Source: Okibacterium sp. HSC-33S16 (lineage in GTDB: Bacteria > Actinomycetota > Actinomycetes > Actinomycetales > Microbacteriaceae). Taken from it: a stretch of 64,000 bases of DNA. The position numbers and the translations under genes are program-made. Shown one piece after another: positions 1 to 8,424 of this stretch; the first letter of the stretch is position 1, and each line of letters begins with the position of its first letter. The stretch covers positions 992,001 to 1,056,000 of the forward strand of contig NZ_JALJZZ010000001.1 in NCBI RefSeq assembly GCF_024171565.1, read 5' to 3'. The notes under the pieces were generated by a model. It saw only the letters and a list, made by a program, of their open reading frames with translations, searched no databases and had not been told where the DNA came from.

Positions 1-168
1 GGCACCGTCTTTATCGCCATCCGTTCACCGCATGGCGAAATCCATGTCGCAGAACGGATGCTGGGGGGCAGCCCGGAAGAAATCGTCGAATCGTCAGTCG
101 TCGCGTCGCTCCGACTGCTCGACGCGCGCGTCGAAGCACTCGCCGCGACTCACAACGCGCGACGCTGA
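1..168 (+). CDS. 3' end of a CinA/PncC-like nicotinamide-nucleotide amidohydrolase (partial)
   Basis: Frame 1 is open from the window edge to a TGA at 166-168, giving the last 55 residues of a protein. It begins GTVFIAIRSPHG and continues with a segment around GGSPEEIVESSVVASLRLL. This pattern, a GTV-[YF]-IA strand followed by a basic/acidic linker and a final helix ending in a leucine pair, resembles the C-terminal domain of CinA-type (PncC) deamidases, which convert nicotinamide mononucleotide to nicotinate mononucleotide. The start and most of the domain lie outside the window, so the family call is tentative. The last 19 bases overlap the 3' end of the convergent idi gene. Confidence 0.5.
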   Translation, partial: GTVFIAIRSPHGEIHVAERMLGGSPEEIVESSVVASLRLLDARVEALAATHNARR

Positions 169-689
169 CTGAGGCGAGAAAGCAGAGGAAGCTGAAGGGT
201 GAGCCACGGGCTGAACGCCCACGGTGTCGCCTCGACCGCACGGTCCAGCGCCTCGGGGTCAACCCAGAGCCACTCAGACACTTCATCCGGCCGGGGCCGA
301 ACGTCGCCAACAATGGTCGCACGGTAGACCGGGCACACCTCGTTCTCGACGATGCCGGCCGCGTCGACCGCGCGGTAGCGGAAGTCCGGCAGCGCAAGTT
401 CGACCGCGTCCAACCGCGCGCCGAGTTCATGCTCCGCGCGACGGTGAACCGCTTGCTCCATGTCTTCACCGGGCGCTGGGTGGCCGCAGAACGAGTTGGT
501 CCACACTCCGGGCCAGGCCACCTTGGTGAGGGCGCGACGCGTCACGAGGATGCGGCCGTCATCGTCGAACAGGTGGCACGAGAACGCAAGGTGAAGCGGA
601 GTCGATTCGGTGTGCACTGTCGCCTTGTCTGCGACGCCCACCGCCGATCCGTCATCAGCAAGGAGGACGACCTGTTCTTCGGAACTCAT
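150..689 (-). CDS. idi: Isopentenyl-diphosphate delta-isomerase, type I (Nudix fold)
   Basis: Interconverts IPP and DMAPP in the cytoplasm and supplies the primer for polyprenyl synthesis. The 179-residue product has the expected length. The family's catalytic cysteine is visible in SFCGHP (about residue 68), followed by the degenerate Nudix helix with RRAEHELG (83-90). The metal/proton-donor glutamates appear in VENEVCP (about 115-119). The ATG at 689 was chosen because residues from MSSEEQ onward match the normal N-terminus; the same frame runs further upstream but enters the crtE coding region on the other strand. It is divergent from crtE across 111 bp, so the two likely share a regulatory region. 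Its 3' end overlaps the CinA-like gene by 19 bp. Confidence 0.93.
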   Translation of the reverse strand: MSSEEQVVLLADDGSAVGVADKATVHTESTPLHLAFSCHLFDDDGRILVTRRALTKVAWPGVWTNSFCGHPAPGEDMEQAVHRRAEHELGARLDAVELALPDFRYRAVDAAGIVENEVCPVYRATIVGDVRPRPDEVSEWLWVDPEALDRAVEATPWAFSPWLTLQLPLLSRLSQRRAL

Positions 690-764
690 GGGTCCATTCT
701 GTGCCCGCGGGTGAATTCGACAAAGCCGGGAGGTCCGGCCGCTGTCGAAATCAACCGAAAGTAT

Positions 765-800
765 GTGACACCCGAACAGGGCGTCAAGTAGCTTGGGGGA
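765..800 (+). promoter_or_regulatory. Predicted crt operon promoter, leaderless type
   Basis: GTGACA at 765-770 and TAGCTT at 789-794 are separated by 18 bp. Only six bases (GGGGGA) lie between the -10 box and the crtE ATG at 801, so transcription should start at or within a base or two of the A of the ATG. No separate Shine-Dalgarno leader would then exist. The same TANNNT-6/7-start spacing recurs at about a dozen genes in this window. Confidence 0.5.
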
Positions 801-1871
801 ATGGACCAGCACGAGCTCATTGGGGTGCCTTGGCGTGGGGCAGAACACGTCGACGCGGCGCTCGCGCGGTACTTCAGCCTGGCGAGGGCCCAGGCCGGAA
901 AACACGGGCACCGGTTCGAACGACTGTGGGAGGTCATTGAGCGCAACACCACGGGAGGAAAACGATTCCGCCCGCGCATGGTGATGTCGGCATATACCGC
1001 TCTCGGCGGCACCGACCTCGAAGCCGCAGCGCAACTTGCCGCCGCCTACGAAATGCTTCACACCGCCCTCATCGTTCACGACGACGTGATCGACCGTGAT
1101 TTCGTCCGGCGCGGGCAGGCCAACGTGTCCGGCAGCTACCGGGACATCGCCACAACGGCCGGGATCTCGCTTCCGGCCGCCGAGCACCGCGGGATGTCGG
1201 CCGCGGTCATCGCCGGTGACCTCGCTTTGTCCGCCGCCTACCGGCTGGTTGATCGCACGGGTGCCGCCGATAATGTCCGGCTGCGCCTGCGGGAGCTCCT
1301 CGACGATTCCGTCACCGCGTCTGCTGCCGGTGAACTGGCCGATGTGGATTTTTCGTTGAGCGTCGTGCCTCCCACCGTCGAGGAGATCGTCGAGATGGAG
1401 CGCCAGAAGACCGCGGTCTACTCGTTCGAGGCGCCGCTGCAGTCCGGAGCCGTCCTCGCCGGTGCATTCGACGAAACGGTGCATGAGCTCGGTGAGTTCG
1501 GTCGAACCATCGGAATCGCCTACCAGATCGTCGACGACATCCTCGGGGTGTTCGGGCGCGAGGAAACGACGGGGAAGAGCACACTCGGTGACCTGCGTGA
1601 GGGCAAACGCACAGTCCTCACCGCTCGCGCCAGCGATTCACCGCTGTGGAGCTCCGTCGCCCACCTCTTTGGCAAACCGGACCTGGACGAAGCGGGAGCG
1701 GCCGAACTTCGCGGAGTGCTCGTAGACTCTGGAGCACGGGGCTTCGCCGAGAGCCTCGCGGCCGACTTCGCCAACCGCGCCTGGGAACACCTGGCGTCAG
1801 ACGCGATCCCGGCGCCGCTGCGGACTGACCTGTCACCCGTCGTACGAAAAGTTCTGGAGCGTGTCCGTTGA
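801..1871 (+). CDS. crtE: Geranylgeranyl/polyprenyl diphosphate synthase
   Basis: Trans-isoprenyl diphosphate synthase of 356 residues that makes the C20 (GGPP) precursor for phytoene. The substrate-binding GGKRFRP segment lies at about 52-58. The first aspartate-rich motif is in HDDVIDRD (about 93-100), with DDVID as the metal-binding core. The second, QIVDDILG, lies at about 240-248 and is followed by the G-K-S/T and K-R-T residues that bind pyrophosphate. First gene of the carotenoid operon; its TGA overlaps the TTG start of crtB. Exact chain length is inferred from context, not from sequence alone. Confidence 0.93.
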   Translation: MDQHELIGVPWRGAEHVDAALARYFSLARAQAGKHGHRFERLWEVIERNTTGGKRFRPRMVMSAYTALGGTDLEAAAQLAAAYEMLHTALIVHDDVIDRDFVRRGQANVSGSYRDIATTAGISLPAAEHRGMSAAVIAGDLALSAAYRLVDRTGAADNVRLRLRELLDDSVTASAAGELADVDFSLSVVPPTVEEIVEMERQKTAVYSFEAPLQSGAVLAGAFDETVHELGEFGRTIGIAYQIVDDILGVFGREETTGKSTLGDLREGKRTVLTARASDSPLWSSVAHLFGKPDLDEAGAAELRGVLVDSGARGFAESLAADFANRAWEHLASDAIPAPLRTDLSPVVRKVLERVR

Positions 1872-2767
1872 ACCTCACTGCCCTGCGCACCCGGTCACCG
1901 GGCGCCGTGACGGGAAGCGCACTCTATGACGACGTTGCGATGGAAACCTCCGCACGCGTCATCGCTCGCTATTCGACCTCGTTCGGAATGGCATCCCGCC
2001 TTCTGACACCGGACGTTCGCACCCACGTTCGCAACATCTACGCACTCGTCCGCGTCGCCGACGAGATTGTCGATGGAGTCGCGCGGGAGGCCGGGCTGTC
2101 GAACAGCGACATCGTCCGCCGACTGGCGGCCTTTGAAGCCGAGACCGACCTCGCGTGCGCGACCGGGTACAGCACCAACCTCGTGATCCACGCGTTCGCG
2201 CTCACGGCGCGACAGGTCGGGATACCGCAGGAGCTCACCCGGCCGTTCTTCGCGTCGATGCGGGCAGACTGCACCGAAACCACGCACACCCCTGAGAGTT
2301 TCAGCGCATACGTTTACGGGTCCGCTGAGGTCATCGGACTGATGTGCCTGCGCGCGTTCCTCGACGGCCACTCGGTCACCGCCGACCAGGAGGCGCGCCT
2401 CGTCTCCGGCGCCCGGCACCTCGGTGCGGCGTTCCAAAAGGTCAATTTCCTGCGCGACCTCTCCGCCGACTTCGATGGCCTCGGCCGCAACTACTTTCCG
2501 GGCGTGGAGCTTGACTCGTTCTCCGAGGACGACAAGGCCCGACTGCTCGCAGACATCGACGCCGATCTCGCGGCCTCGTCCGCCGCGCTCCCTGGTCTGC
2601 CCGCGTCGTCGCGAAGAGCGGTCGCCCTGGCCCAGTTACTGTTCGGCGAGCTCACCGAGCGCATCCGGTCCACCCCGGCCAGCGCCCTAATCCGAACCCG
2701 CGTACGGGTTCCCGCATCGGTGAAGCTCCGCCTCGCGGCAGCAGCGGCGGCGGGAAAGCTCCCGTGA
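1868..2767 (+). CDS. crtB: Phytoene synthase
   Basis: Head-to-head condensation of two GGPP molecules to 15-cis-phytoene (299 residues). Both Asp-rich motifs of the squalene/phytoene synthase family are visible: DEIVD at about 65-69, preceded by the RVA segment, and NFLRDLSADFDGLGRNYFP at about 193-211. The start is a TTG at 1868 with a GGAG eight bases upstream, overlapping the crtE stop as TTGA, which indicates translational coupling. Its own stop overlaps the crtI GTG start. Confidence 0.93.
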   Translation: MNLTALRTRSPGAVTGSALYDDVAMETSARVIARYSTSFGMASRLLTPDVRTHVRNIYALVRVADEIVDGVAREAGLSNSDIVRRLAAFEAETDLACATGYSTNLVIHAFALTARQVGIPQELTRPFFASMRADCTETTHTPESFSAYVYGSAEVIGLMCLRAFLDGHSVTADQEARLVSGARHLGAAFQKVNFLRDLSADFDGLGRNYFPGVELDSFSEDDKARLLADIDADLAASSAALPGLPASSRRAVALAQLLFGELTERIRSTPASALIRTRVRVPASVKLRLAAAAAAGKLP

Positions 2768-4371
2768 CCGCCGGCACAACGGCCGTCGTGATCGGCGGCG
2801 GCATTTCCGGTCTGGCCACCGCCGCGCTCTTGGCACGTGACGGCTACACAGTAACCGTGCTCGAGAAACGCGAACAGCTCGGCGGTCGCGCGGGGTTGGG
2901 CGAGAGCGAGAACTTCCGCTTCGACACCGGCCCGAGCTGGTACCTCATGCCCGAGGTCTTCGACCACTTCTACCGCTCACTCGGCACCAGCGCCGAGGAG
3001 CAGCTTGACCTCGTGCGACTTGATCCCGCCTACCGGGTGTTTTTCGAGGGGCGAACGGAGCCGCTCACCATCACTGCTTCACGGGCCGACAACGTCGCCC
3101 TGTTCGAGAGCATCGAGAAGGGCGCCGGCGAGCAGCTCGAACGGTACCTCGACTCCGCTGCCGTGACCTACGAGATGGCGAAGAAGCGTTTCCTCTACAC
3201 CACCTTCCAGTCGTTCCTTCCGCTGTTCCGCCGTGACGTCCTGCGGCAGGTGAAACTGCTCGTTCGCCTGCTCACCGAGTCGCTCGACACCTTCACCTCG
3301 CGATTCTTCCGCGACGAGCGCATCAAGCAGATCCTCGGCTACCCGGCCGTCTTCCTCGGGTCGAGCCCGTTCACGACGCCGAGCATGTACCACCTGATGA
3401 GCCACCTCGACCTCACCGGCGGTGTGCTCTACCCGCGCGGGGGATTCACCACAATCATCGAGACCATCGCGGCTCTCGCCCGCACCGAAGGTGTCGAGAT
3501 TCGGACGAACGCCACAGTGACGTCCATCGATACCGCACCGACAGCATCCGGTCGCAAACCGATCGTGACCGGCGTGATCTTCTCAGATGCTGACGGTCAC
3601 AGCCACCGGCTCGCCGCCGACGTTGTCGTCTCCACCGCCGACCTGCACCACAGCGAAACCCGGTTGCTGCCGCGCGCTTTGCAGACCTACCCCGAGAGCT
3701 ACTGGAGAAAGAAGACCGCAGGGCCAAGCGCCGTGCTCGTCTCCCTGGGTGTTGCCGGGGAGCTGCCCGAGCTTCCCCACCACAGCCTGTTCTTCACAAG
3801 CGACTGGAAGCACAACTTCGAGCAGATCTTCACCCCACCGACGAGTGTGCCGTCGCCGGCGTCGCTCTACGTCTGTAAGCCGAGCGCGACGGATCCATCG
3901 GTCGCGCCGGCCGGGAGCGAGAACCTGTTCATTCTCGTGCCGGTTCCCGCTGACACGTCTCTGGGCGGGCGAGCGGATGCCACGGTGCAGGAGATTGCCG
4001 ATCGCGCCGTTCTGCAGGTGGCTGAGTGGGCACACATTCCCGACCTGGTCGAGCGCATCACGGTGCGTGAAGTCACCGGTCCTGCCGATTTCGCCTCCGA
4101 CCTGAACGCCTGGAACGGCACAGCGCTCGGCCCGGCACACATCCTGAGCCAGAGTGCGTTCTTCCGGGCGGGCAACGTGAGCAAAAAAGTGGACGGGCTG
4201 CTCTACGCCGGTGGCTCGAGCATTCCGGGAATCGGCCTGCCGATGTGTCTGATCAGCGCTGAGCTCGTGCTGAAGCGGCTGCGCGGCGACACCAGCACGG
4301 AAGCGATGCCCACACCGTTCTTTCCCACCCGGTCGTCGGTTGCCGCCCCAGACGCCGGCGTCGCTCGCTGA
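2764..4371 (+). CDS. crtI: Phytoene desaturase (bacterial CrtI type)
   Basis: FAD-dependent desaturase of 535 residues that converts phytoene to lycopene. The N-terminus carries the dinucleotide-binding fold VIGGGISGLATAALLARDG (about 9-27), an acidic residue in VLEKRE, and GGRAG. The C-terminus carries the bacterial-type phytoene dehydrogenase signature, visible as YAGGSSIPGIGLPMCLISAE near residues 480-500. The GTG start at 2764 overlaps the crtB stop (GTGA). The TGA stop shares one base with the crtYe ATG. The family usually acts at the membrane surface. Confidence 0.95.
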   Translation: MTAGTTAVVIGGGISGLATAALLARDGYTVTVLEKREQLGGRAGLGESENFRFDTGPSWYLMPEVFDHFYRSLGTSAEEQLDLVRLDPAYRVFFEGRTEPLTITASRADNVALFESIEKGAGEQLERYLDSAAVTYEMAKKRFLYTTFQSFLPLFRRDVLRQVKLLVRLLTESLDTFTSRFFRDERIKQILGYPAVFLGSSPFTTPSMYHLMSHLDLTGGVLYPRGGFTTIIETIAALARTEGVEIRTNATVTSIDTAPTASGRKPIVTGVIFSDADGHSHRLAADVVVSTADLHHSETRLLPRALQTYPESYWRKKTAGPSAVLVSLGVAGELPELPHHSLFFTSDWKHNFEQIFTPPTSVPSPASLYVCKPSATDPSVAPAGSENLFILVPVPADTSLGGRADATVQEIADRAVLQVAEWAHIPDLVERITVREVTGPADFASDLNAWNGTALGPAHILSQSAFFRAGNVSKKVDGLLYAGGSSIPGIGLPMCLISAELVLKRLRGDTSTEAMPTPFFPTRSSVAAPDAGVAR

Positions 4372-4706
4372 TGGGACTGCTGTACCTCGGCGCGCTGAGT
4401 CTCTCGCTCGGTTGCATGGTGCTTCTCGACTTCCGCTTTCGGTTGTTCTTCTGGGCTGACGCGCGCCGTGCGTCGATCGTTCTCGTTCTCGGTGTTCTCT
4501 TCTTCCTGGCCTGGGACCTGTCAGGCATCGCGCTCGATATCTTCTATCGCGGTGAGACCGACTTCATGACCGGCATTTTGCTGGCGCCCGAGCTTCCGCT
4601 CGAGGAAGTGTTCTTTCTCACCCTGCTCTGCTACCTGGCCATGAACCTGTTCAACGGAGCGGCGCTCATCGCCACCCGTCGCGGGTCCCCGGAGCGTGCC
4701 TCGTGA
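4371..4706 (+). CDS. crtYe: Lycopene cyclase subunit A (CrtYe-type C50 cyclase)
   Basis: Small membrane protein of 111 residues with about three hydrophobic segments. It carries the heterodimeric cyclase motif P-x-E-E (PLEEVFF, about residues 78-84). In corynebacterial-type C50 pathways CrtYe and CrtYf together cyclise the prenylated lycopene ends. Size and motif match one half of that pair. The ATG overlaps the crtI stop by one base, and the stop overlaps the crtYf GTG. Whether the ring product is epsilon (decaprenoxanthin-like) or gamma (sarcinaxanthin-like) cannot be told from the sequence by eye. Confidence 0.85.
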   Translation: MGLLYLGALSLSLGCMVLLDFRFRLFFWADARRASIVLVLGVLFFLAWDLSGIALDIFYRGETDFMTGILLAPELPLEEVFFLTLLCYLAMNLFNGAALIATRRGSPERAS

Positions 4707-5029
4707 CCTACTGGCTTCTTAACCTGATGTTTCTGCTGCCCGCGTTGCTGATCGGGATCATCGCGGCGACGCGGGTTCAACGCCGAACGCCGAACAGGCA
4801 TCCGTTCGCCCGAATGGGCCTGGCCCTGATTGTCGTGCTGGCCATGACCGCTCTTTTCGACAACATCATGATTGCCGTCGGACTGTTTGGCTATAACCCC
4901 GACGTGATCAGTGGTGCGTTTCTGGGACTCGCCCCGCTGGAGGACTTCGCCTACGCCATCGCGGCCGTCGTGTTGCTGCCGGGCCTGTGGCTGCTGCTGC
5001 CGGCACGGAAACCGGAGGAAACGCGATGA
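4703..5029 (+). CDS. crtYf: Lycopene cyclase subunit B (CrtYf-type C50 cyclase)
   Basis: Second 108-residue cyclase subunit with about three transmembrane segments. The P-x-E-D motif appears in LAPLEDFAYAI (about residues 74-84), the counterpart of the motif in the preceding subunit. The GTG start at 4703 overlaps the crtYe stop as GTGA, and its TGA overlaps the crtEb ATG as ATGA. The two half-size cyclases in tandem before a UbiA-type elongase are diagnostic of cyclic C50 carotenoid loci. Confidence 0.85.
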   Translation: MTYWLLNLMFLLPALLIGIIAATRVQRRTPNRHPFARMGLALIVVLAMTALFDNIMIAVGLFGYNPDVISGAFLGLAPLEDFAYAIAAVVLLPGLWLLLPARKPEETR

Positions 5030-5889
5030 AGACCCTCGGGGCCATCCTGCTGTCGTCACGACCTCTGAGCTGGGTGAACACGGCGTTTCCGTTCGCCGCA
5101 GCCTATTTTTTGTCGACGCGTGACCTCGACGCCACCTTCTGGATCGGCACCCTGTACTTCCTCGTCCCATACAACCTCGCGATGTACGGCATCAACGACG
5201 TGTTCGACTACGAGTCCGACCTCCGTAACCCGCGCAAGGGCGGTGTCGAAGGGGCGGTGCTCGACCGGTCTCTGCATCGCCCGATTCTCATCGCCGTTGT
5301 GGTGAGCAACGTTCCGTTCCTCGGCTATCTGGTGGCCGTCGGGTCGGCACTGTCGTGGGTTGTGCTTGCCATCAGCATTTTCGCGGTGATCGCGTACAGC
5401 GCAGCCGGGCTGCGGTTCAAGGAGATCCCGTTCCTCGACTCGGTCACCTCCTCGACGCACTTCGTCAGCCCCGCCGTGTACGGGCTCGCCCTCGCCGGAG
5501 CGAGCTTCGCCGACGCCGGACTGCTCGCCATCCTGGGAAGCTTCTTCCTGTGGGGGATGGGCAGCCACGCATTCGGGGCGGTGCAGGACGTCCTCGCCGA
5601 CCGGGAGGGCGGCATCCGTTCGATTGCCACAGAGATCGGTGCTCGAGCGACTGTACGATTCGCGGTGCTGGCGTACCTGCTGGCCGGGCTTCTCCTGACG
5701 CTGACCAGCTGGCCGGGACCGCTCGCCTCCGTACTCGCCGTGCCGTACATCCTGAACGCCCTGCCGTTTTGGAGGATCACCGACGACACGGCGGAATCGG
5801 CGAACCGCGGCTGGAAGCACTTTCTGGCACTGAACTTCGTGTCGGGGTTCTGTGTCACGATGCTGCTCATCTGGTCGGTGCTCGCCTGA
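5026..5889 (+). CDS. crtEb: Lycopene elongase, UbiA prenyltransferase family
   Basis: Integral membrane prenyltransferase of 287 residues that adds C5 units to the ends of lycopene (C40 to C50). The first UbiA motif N-D-x-x-D-x-x-x-D is seen in NDVFDYESD (about residues 58-66). The second Asp-rich site is in DVLADREGG (about 189-197). Several hydrophobic helices are spread through the protein. The ATG at 5026 is preferred: it has a GGAGG 8-12 bases upstream and overlaps the crtYf stop. An in-frame start further upstream would lie inside crtYf. Last gene of the carotenoid operon. Confidence 0.9.
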   Translation: MKTLGAILLSSRPLSWVNTAFPFAAAYFLSTRDLDATFWIGTLYFLVPYNLAMYGINDVFDYESDLRNPRKGGVEGAVLDRSLHRPILIAVVVSNVPFLGYLVAVGSALSWVVLAISIFAVIAYSAAGLRFKEIPFLDSVTSSTHFVSPAVYGLALAGASFADAGLLAILGSFFLWGMGSHAFGAVQDVLADREGGIRSIATEIGARATVRFAVLAYLLAGLLLTLTSWPGPLASVLAVPYILNALPFWRITDDTAESANRGWKHFLALNFVSGFCVTMLLIWSVLA

Positions 5890-5942
5890 CCGCTGGCGGT
5901 AACGTGAGACCTACCACCAACGAACGAAGGGCAAGGCTCCCC

Positions 5943-6119
5943 ATGGATGCTGACGAGAAGCGCCACGACCAGCTGACAACCGCACCGCAAGCGGACGAGT
6001 CCGACGCGGCACCGCGCATCGATGTCACTGAGAAGGCGGACGGGGTTACCCGGATCGATGTTCGTGACGACGCGAAGTACCGACCGAGTGACGTCAGCGA
6101 CGACGGAGCTGGCGCATAA
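5943..6119 (+). CDS. Small acidic hypothetical protein
   Basis: Open frame of 58 residues starting MDADEKRHDQ and ending DDGAGA, very rich in Asp/Glu and predicted to be disordered. An AAGGGCAAGG stretch just upstream could act as a weak ribosome binding site. It follows the crt operon by 53 bp on the same strand and overlaps the convergent DUF2809 gene by 26 bp. No recognised domain. It could be a real small protein or a chance frame. Confidence 0.4.
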   Translation: MDADEKRHDQLTTAPQADESDAAPRIDVTEKADGVTRIDVRDDAKYRPSDVSDDGAGA

Positions 6120-6534
6120 CGCCGGTATCCACGGCAGCGACAGCCGCGGCGCCGATCGCATAGAAGGCCAGATCTGTGCCGACGAAGGTCGATCCGAACA
6201 CCCAGCGCGATGCCGGAATGACCTGCGCGAGTGCGGCGGGGATACCGGTCAGCTGAGAAAACTCAATCAGTGCAGACGCCGTGAAGGCAAGAGCTGCGAG
6301 CTTCCCAGGCCCGAGCCGTGGAGCGATAGCCGCGATCAGAAGATAGACGAGCACCGTGTAGAGCCCGTCGCCCACGGCGTCAGCGACGAATCCACTGCCC
6401 AACGTCGCTACGGCGAGGCCGGAGATAACCGTGAGCACGGCGGCACCGAGAACGATCGCTCGGCGGTACCGCGGAGGCGCAGCACGGAAGGACTGTGCAT
6501 CACTCGACGTCTCGCGCGTTGTGCTGTCAGACAC
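6094..6534 (-). CDS. DUF2809-type membrane protein
   Basis: 146 residues with a polar N-terminal tail (1-24) followed by about four hydrophobic segments. The arrangement GFVADAVGDGLY, then P-R-L, then FSQL, then a G-T-D-LAFYAIG segment matches the pattern I associate with the DUF2809 family of small membrane proteins. Function is unknown. Its start overlaps the stop of the upstream 305-residue gene by 8 bp, so the two are probably cotranscribed and translationally coupled. Confidence 0.7.
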   Translation of the reverse strand: MSDSTTRETSSDAQSFRAAPPRYRRAIVLGAAVLTVISGLAVATLGSGFVADAVGDGLYTVLVYLLIAAIAPRLGPGKLAALAFTASALIEFSQLTGIPAALAQVIPASRWVFGSTFVGTDLAFYAIGAAAVAAVDTGVMRQLRRR

Positions 6535-7444
6535 GGTGCAGGACCTCGACGTGCTCGAGCGAGACGCCGTCGGGGCTGATCAGGAACTCCCGGTCGTTGC
6601 TGCGCGGTGCGAACCACAGGGAGGTCACCGGAACACGGATGCTCAGGACAACACTGCTCTGGGTTCCGGGGTCTTCACCGGGTGCCCAGTCTCGAACAAC
6701 CGGCAGGTCGGATGCCCACACGGACAGGGTGCGAAAGCGAACGATCGACCGCACCAGGTCAGACACCTCGGGATCGGCGAGCCGGGACCGGGAGAGCGGG
6801 GTGAGCCGTTGCAGGCGGAAGACATCCTCCGCCGCGACGTTCGGCACGCGGCGGTGCAGGAGCACACTGTCGAGCCCGACCCTGGCGGCACGAAGCCCGA
6901 TGGCGTCGCGTGACAGCAGGACAAGTTCGGTGACCGCTGGCATGAGCGATGGCATCACGTCGTCCAGTCGGGCAGCTGTTGTGCGCGCTGCCGATGCAGC
7001 GTAGAGCAGACCATTGTCGTCGCTGTCATAGAGCACAGTCGCGATGGCCTTGCTCATGAGCACGATGAGCGGCGCATTCGTCAGCCCAGGCCCCCCGGCG
7101 GTGGCGTCGAGGAGGTCGCGCGCCAGCCCTTCCCACACTTCCCCCGATCCCGAGGTGACGACAGCGGTGGTCGCTGGGAAAATCTGTGGGATTCCGTCGT
7201 CCGGCCAAGCCTCGAGAGCAGCGCGCATTTCCTCGACAACCGGCTCACACCTCTCCAGGAGCACCGCCAATTTCGCGGGGTGCAATGTGAGGTAGGCACG
7301 GAGGTGATCGACCCCGGTGCCCAGCAGATCGCACCCTTCGGCGGCGGGGGCGTACGACTCATCCTCGCCATGTGACGCAACACGCGGCAGCCGCGGGCGC
7401 AGGCGGGCGAGGAGGCTGGAGAACACAGTCCCATCTTGACTCAC
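6527..7444 (-). CDS. Hypothetical protein (305 residues), not recognised
   Basis: Soluble-looking mixed alpha/beta protein with no transmembrane segment or domain I can name. Features include a long helical middle region (about 95-200), a run of Arg-rich helices with LTPLSRSRL, and a C-terminal segment ending VSLEHVEVLHRV. The GTG at 7444 is favoured because GGGGGGAGGA lies about 14 bases upstream; another in-frame GTG lies at 7426. The frame stays open far upstream, but there it is only the antisense of the next gene. It forms a two-gene unit with the DUF2809 membrane protein and is divergent from the coiled-coil gene at 7533. Confidence 0.6.
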   Translation of the reverse strand: MSQDGTVFSSLLARLRPRLPRVASHGEDESYAPAAEGCDLLGTGVDHLRAYLTLHPAKLAVLLERCEPVVEEMRAALEAWPDDGIPQIFPATTAVVTSGSGEVWEGLARDLLDATAGGPGLTNAPLIVLMSKAIATVLYDSDDNGLLYAASAARTTAARLDDVMPSLMPAVTELVLLSRDAIGLRAARVGLDSVLLHRRVPNVAAEDVFRLQRLTPLSRSRLADPEVSDLVRSIVRFRTLSVWASDLPVVRDWAPGEDPGTQSSVVLSIRVPVTSLWFAPRSNDREFLISPDGVSLEHVEVLHRV

Positions 7445-7520
7445 GCCCGTCGTTCTGTCCTCCCCCCAGTACTGGCCCCTCGGGAGGTTGCCAGCCAGCG
7501 ATTCGATCATGCCGGACCGA

Positions 7521-7532
7521 TATTCTGACGGG
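7521..7532 (+). promoter_or_regulatory. Predicted leaderless promoter (-10 box) of the 7533 gene
   Basis: TATTCT at 7521-7526 is followed by exactly six bases and then the ATG at 7533. The spacing matches the leaderless arrangement seen repeatedly in the window. No clear -35 hexamer is visible. Confidence 0.4.
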
Positions 7533-8414
7533 ATGAACCTCGAGTCTGTGGCGTCCGAGCTGTACACATCGCCGCTCGCTGGGTTCGTTCGGGCCCGGGC
7601 GGCTGCGGTTGCTGCAGCGAAGGATGCGGGGGAGAAGGAGCTGGCCCGCGAGATCGGGAAACTGCCCAAGCCGTCGACCGGGGCATGGCTGGCCAACCTG
7701 CTGGTTACCCAACGCCGGGATGAGGTCGACGAGCTTGTCTCGGTGGGCGAAGCACTGCGATCGGCAGAACACAAGCGAGATCCGAACGAGCTGCGCACGC
7801 TGGGCCGCACGCGACAGCAACTGATCGCATCGATCTCTCGGCTGGGGAGCGACCTGGGCGACAAAGCGGGAACGAAACCCAGCGCTGCGGCACTCCACGA
7901 GCTTGAGCAGACGCTGCAGGCGGCGCTCGCCGACTCCGACGCAGCCGACGCCGTGCTGACCGGAGTCCTCGTGCGCGGTCTGACATCGAACGGCGTTGAG
8001 CCTGTCGATCTGAGCGATGCTCTCGCGGTCAGCACGTCAGCCGCACCGCGGGCAGCCAAGAGAACGAGCAAGCCGAAGTTGCGTGCGGTCGATACGACAG
8101 CTGCGGAGCGTGACCTCGACGAGGCCCGCCGAAAGCTCACGGACGCTGAAGATCGTGCCGACAACGCCCTCGACACTATTGAGACGGTGCGAAAACAGCT
8201 CAAGGATGTGAAGCCGGAGGTTGACCGTCTCACCGCGGAACGACGCGACCTCAAAGCACAACTCGCCGCTGTCGAGGAGGAGCTGGCCACGCGGTCAGCA
8301 GAAAGAGACGCGCTCAACACGACCCTGGAGGACGCCAGACACGACTCGGACGTTGCCGAGCGTGCGGTGTCCCGAGCGCGAGAACGTGTCGAGCGGCTCA
8401 GTCAGGACGTCTGA
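7533..8414 (+). CDS. Conserved helical/coiled-coil hypothetical protein
   Basis: 293 residues. The N-terminal part (MNLESVASELY, then ELAREIGKLPKPSTGAWLAN) resembles an uncharacterised actinobacterial pattern in which an acidic helix is followed by K-x-x-P-S-x-x-x-W. The C-terminal third (about 195-290) is a heptad-rich charged coiled coil (many Glu, Arg, Leu, Ala). An in-frame ATG 45 bases upstream exists, but the ATG at 7533 sits six bases after a TATTCT box and gives the conserved-looking N-terminus. Cytoplasmic; role unknown, possibly structural or nucleoid-associated, but that is a guess. Confidence 0.7.
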   Translation: MNLESVASELYTSPLAGFVRARAAAVAAAKDAGEKELAREIGKLPKPSTGAWLANLLVTQRRDEVDELVSVGEALRSAEHKRDPNELRTLGRTRQQLIASISRLGSDLGDKAGTKPSAAALHELEQTLQAALADSDAADAVLTGVLVRGLTSNGVEPVDLSDALAVSTSAAPRAAKRTSKPKLRAVDTTAAERDLDEARRKLTDAEDRADNALDTIETVRKQLKDVKPEVDRLTAERRDLKAQLAAVEEELATRSAERDALNTTLEDARHDSDVAERAVSRARERVERLSQDV

Positions 8415-8424
8415 CGCCGACCGG

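Noticed and set aside
690-1484. N-terminal extension of idi to 444 codons
   Set aside because: The extra residues are antisense to crtE, and Idi proteins are about 180 residues long.
7445-8320. Minus-strand extension of the 305-residue gene to 597 codons
   Set aside because: The extra part is Ser/Arg-rich antisense of the coiled-coil gene; a GTG start with GGAGG at 7444 is enough.
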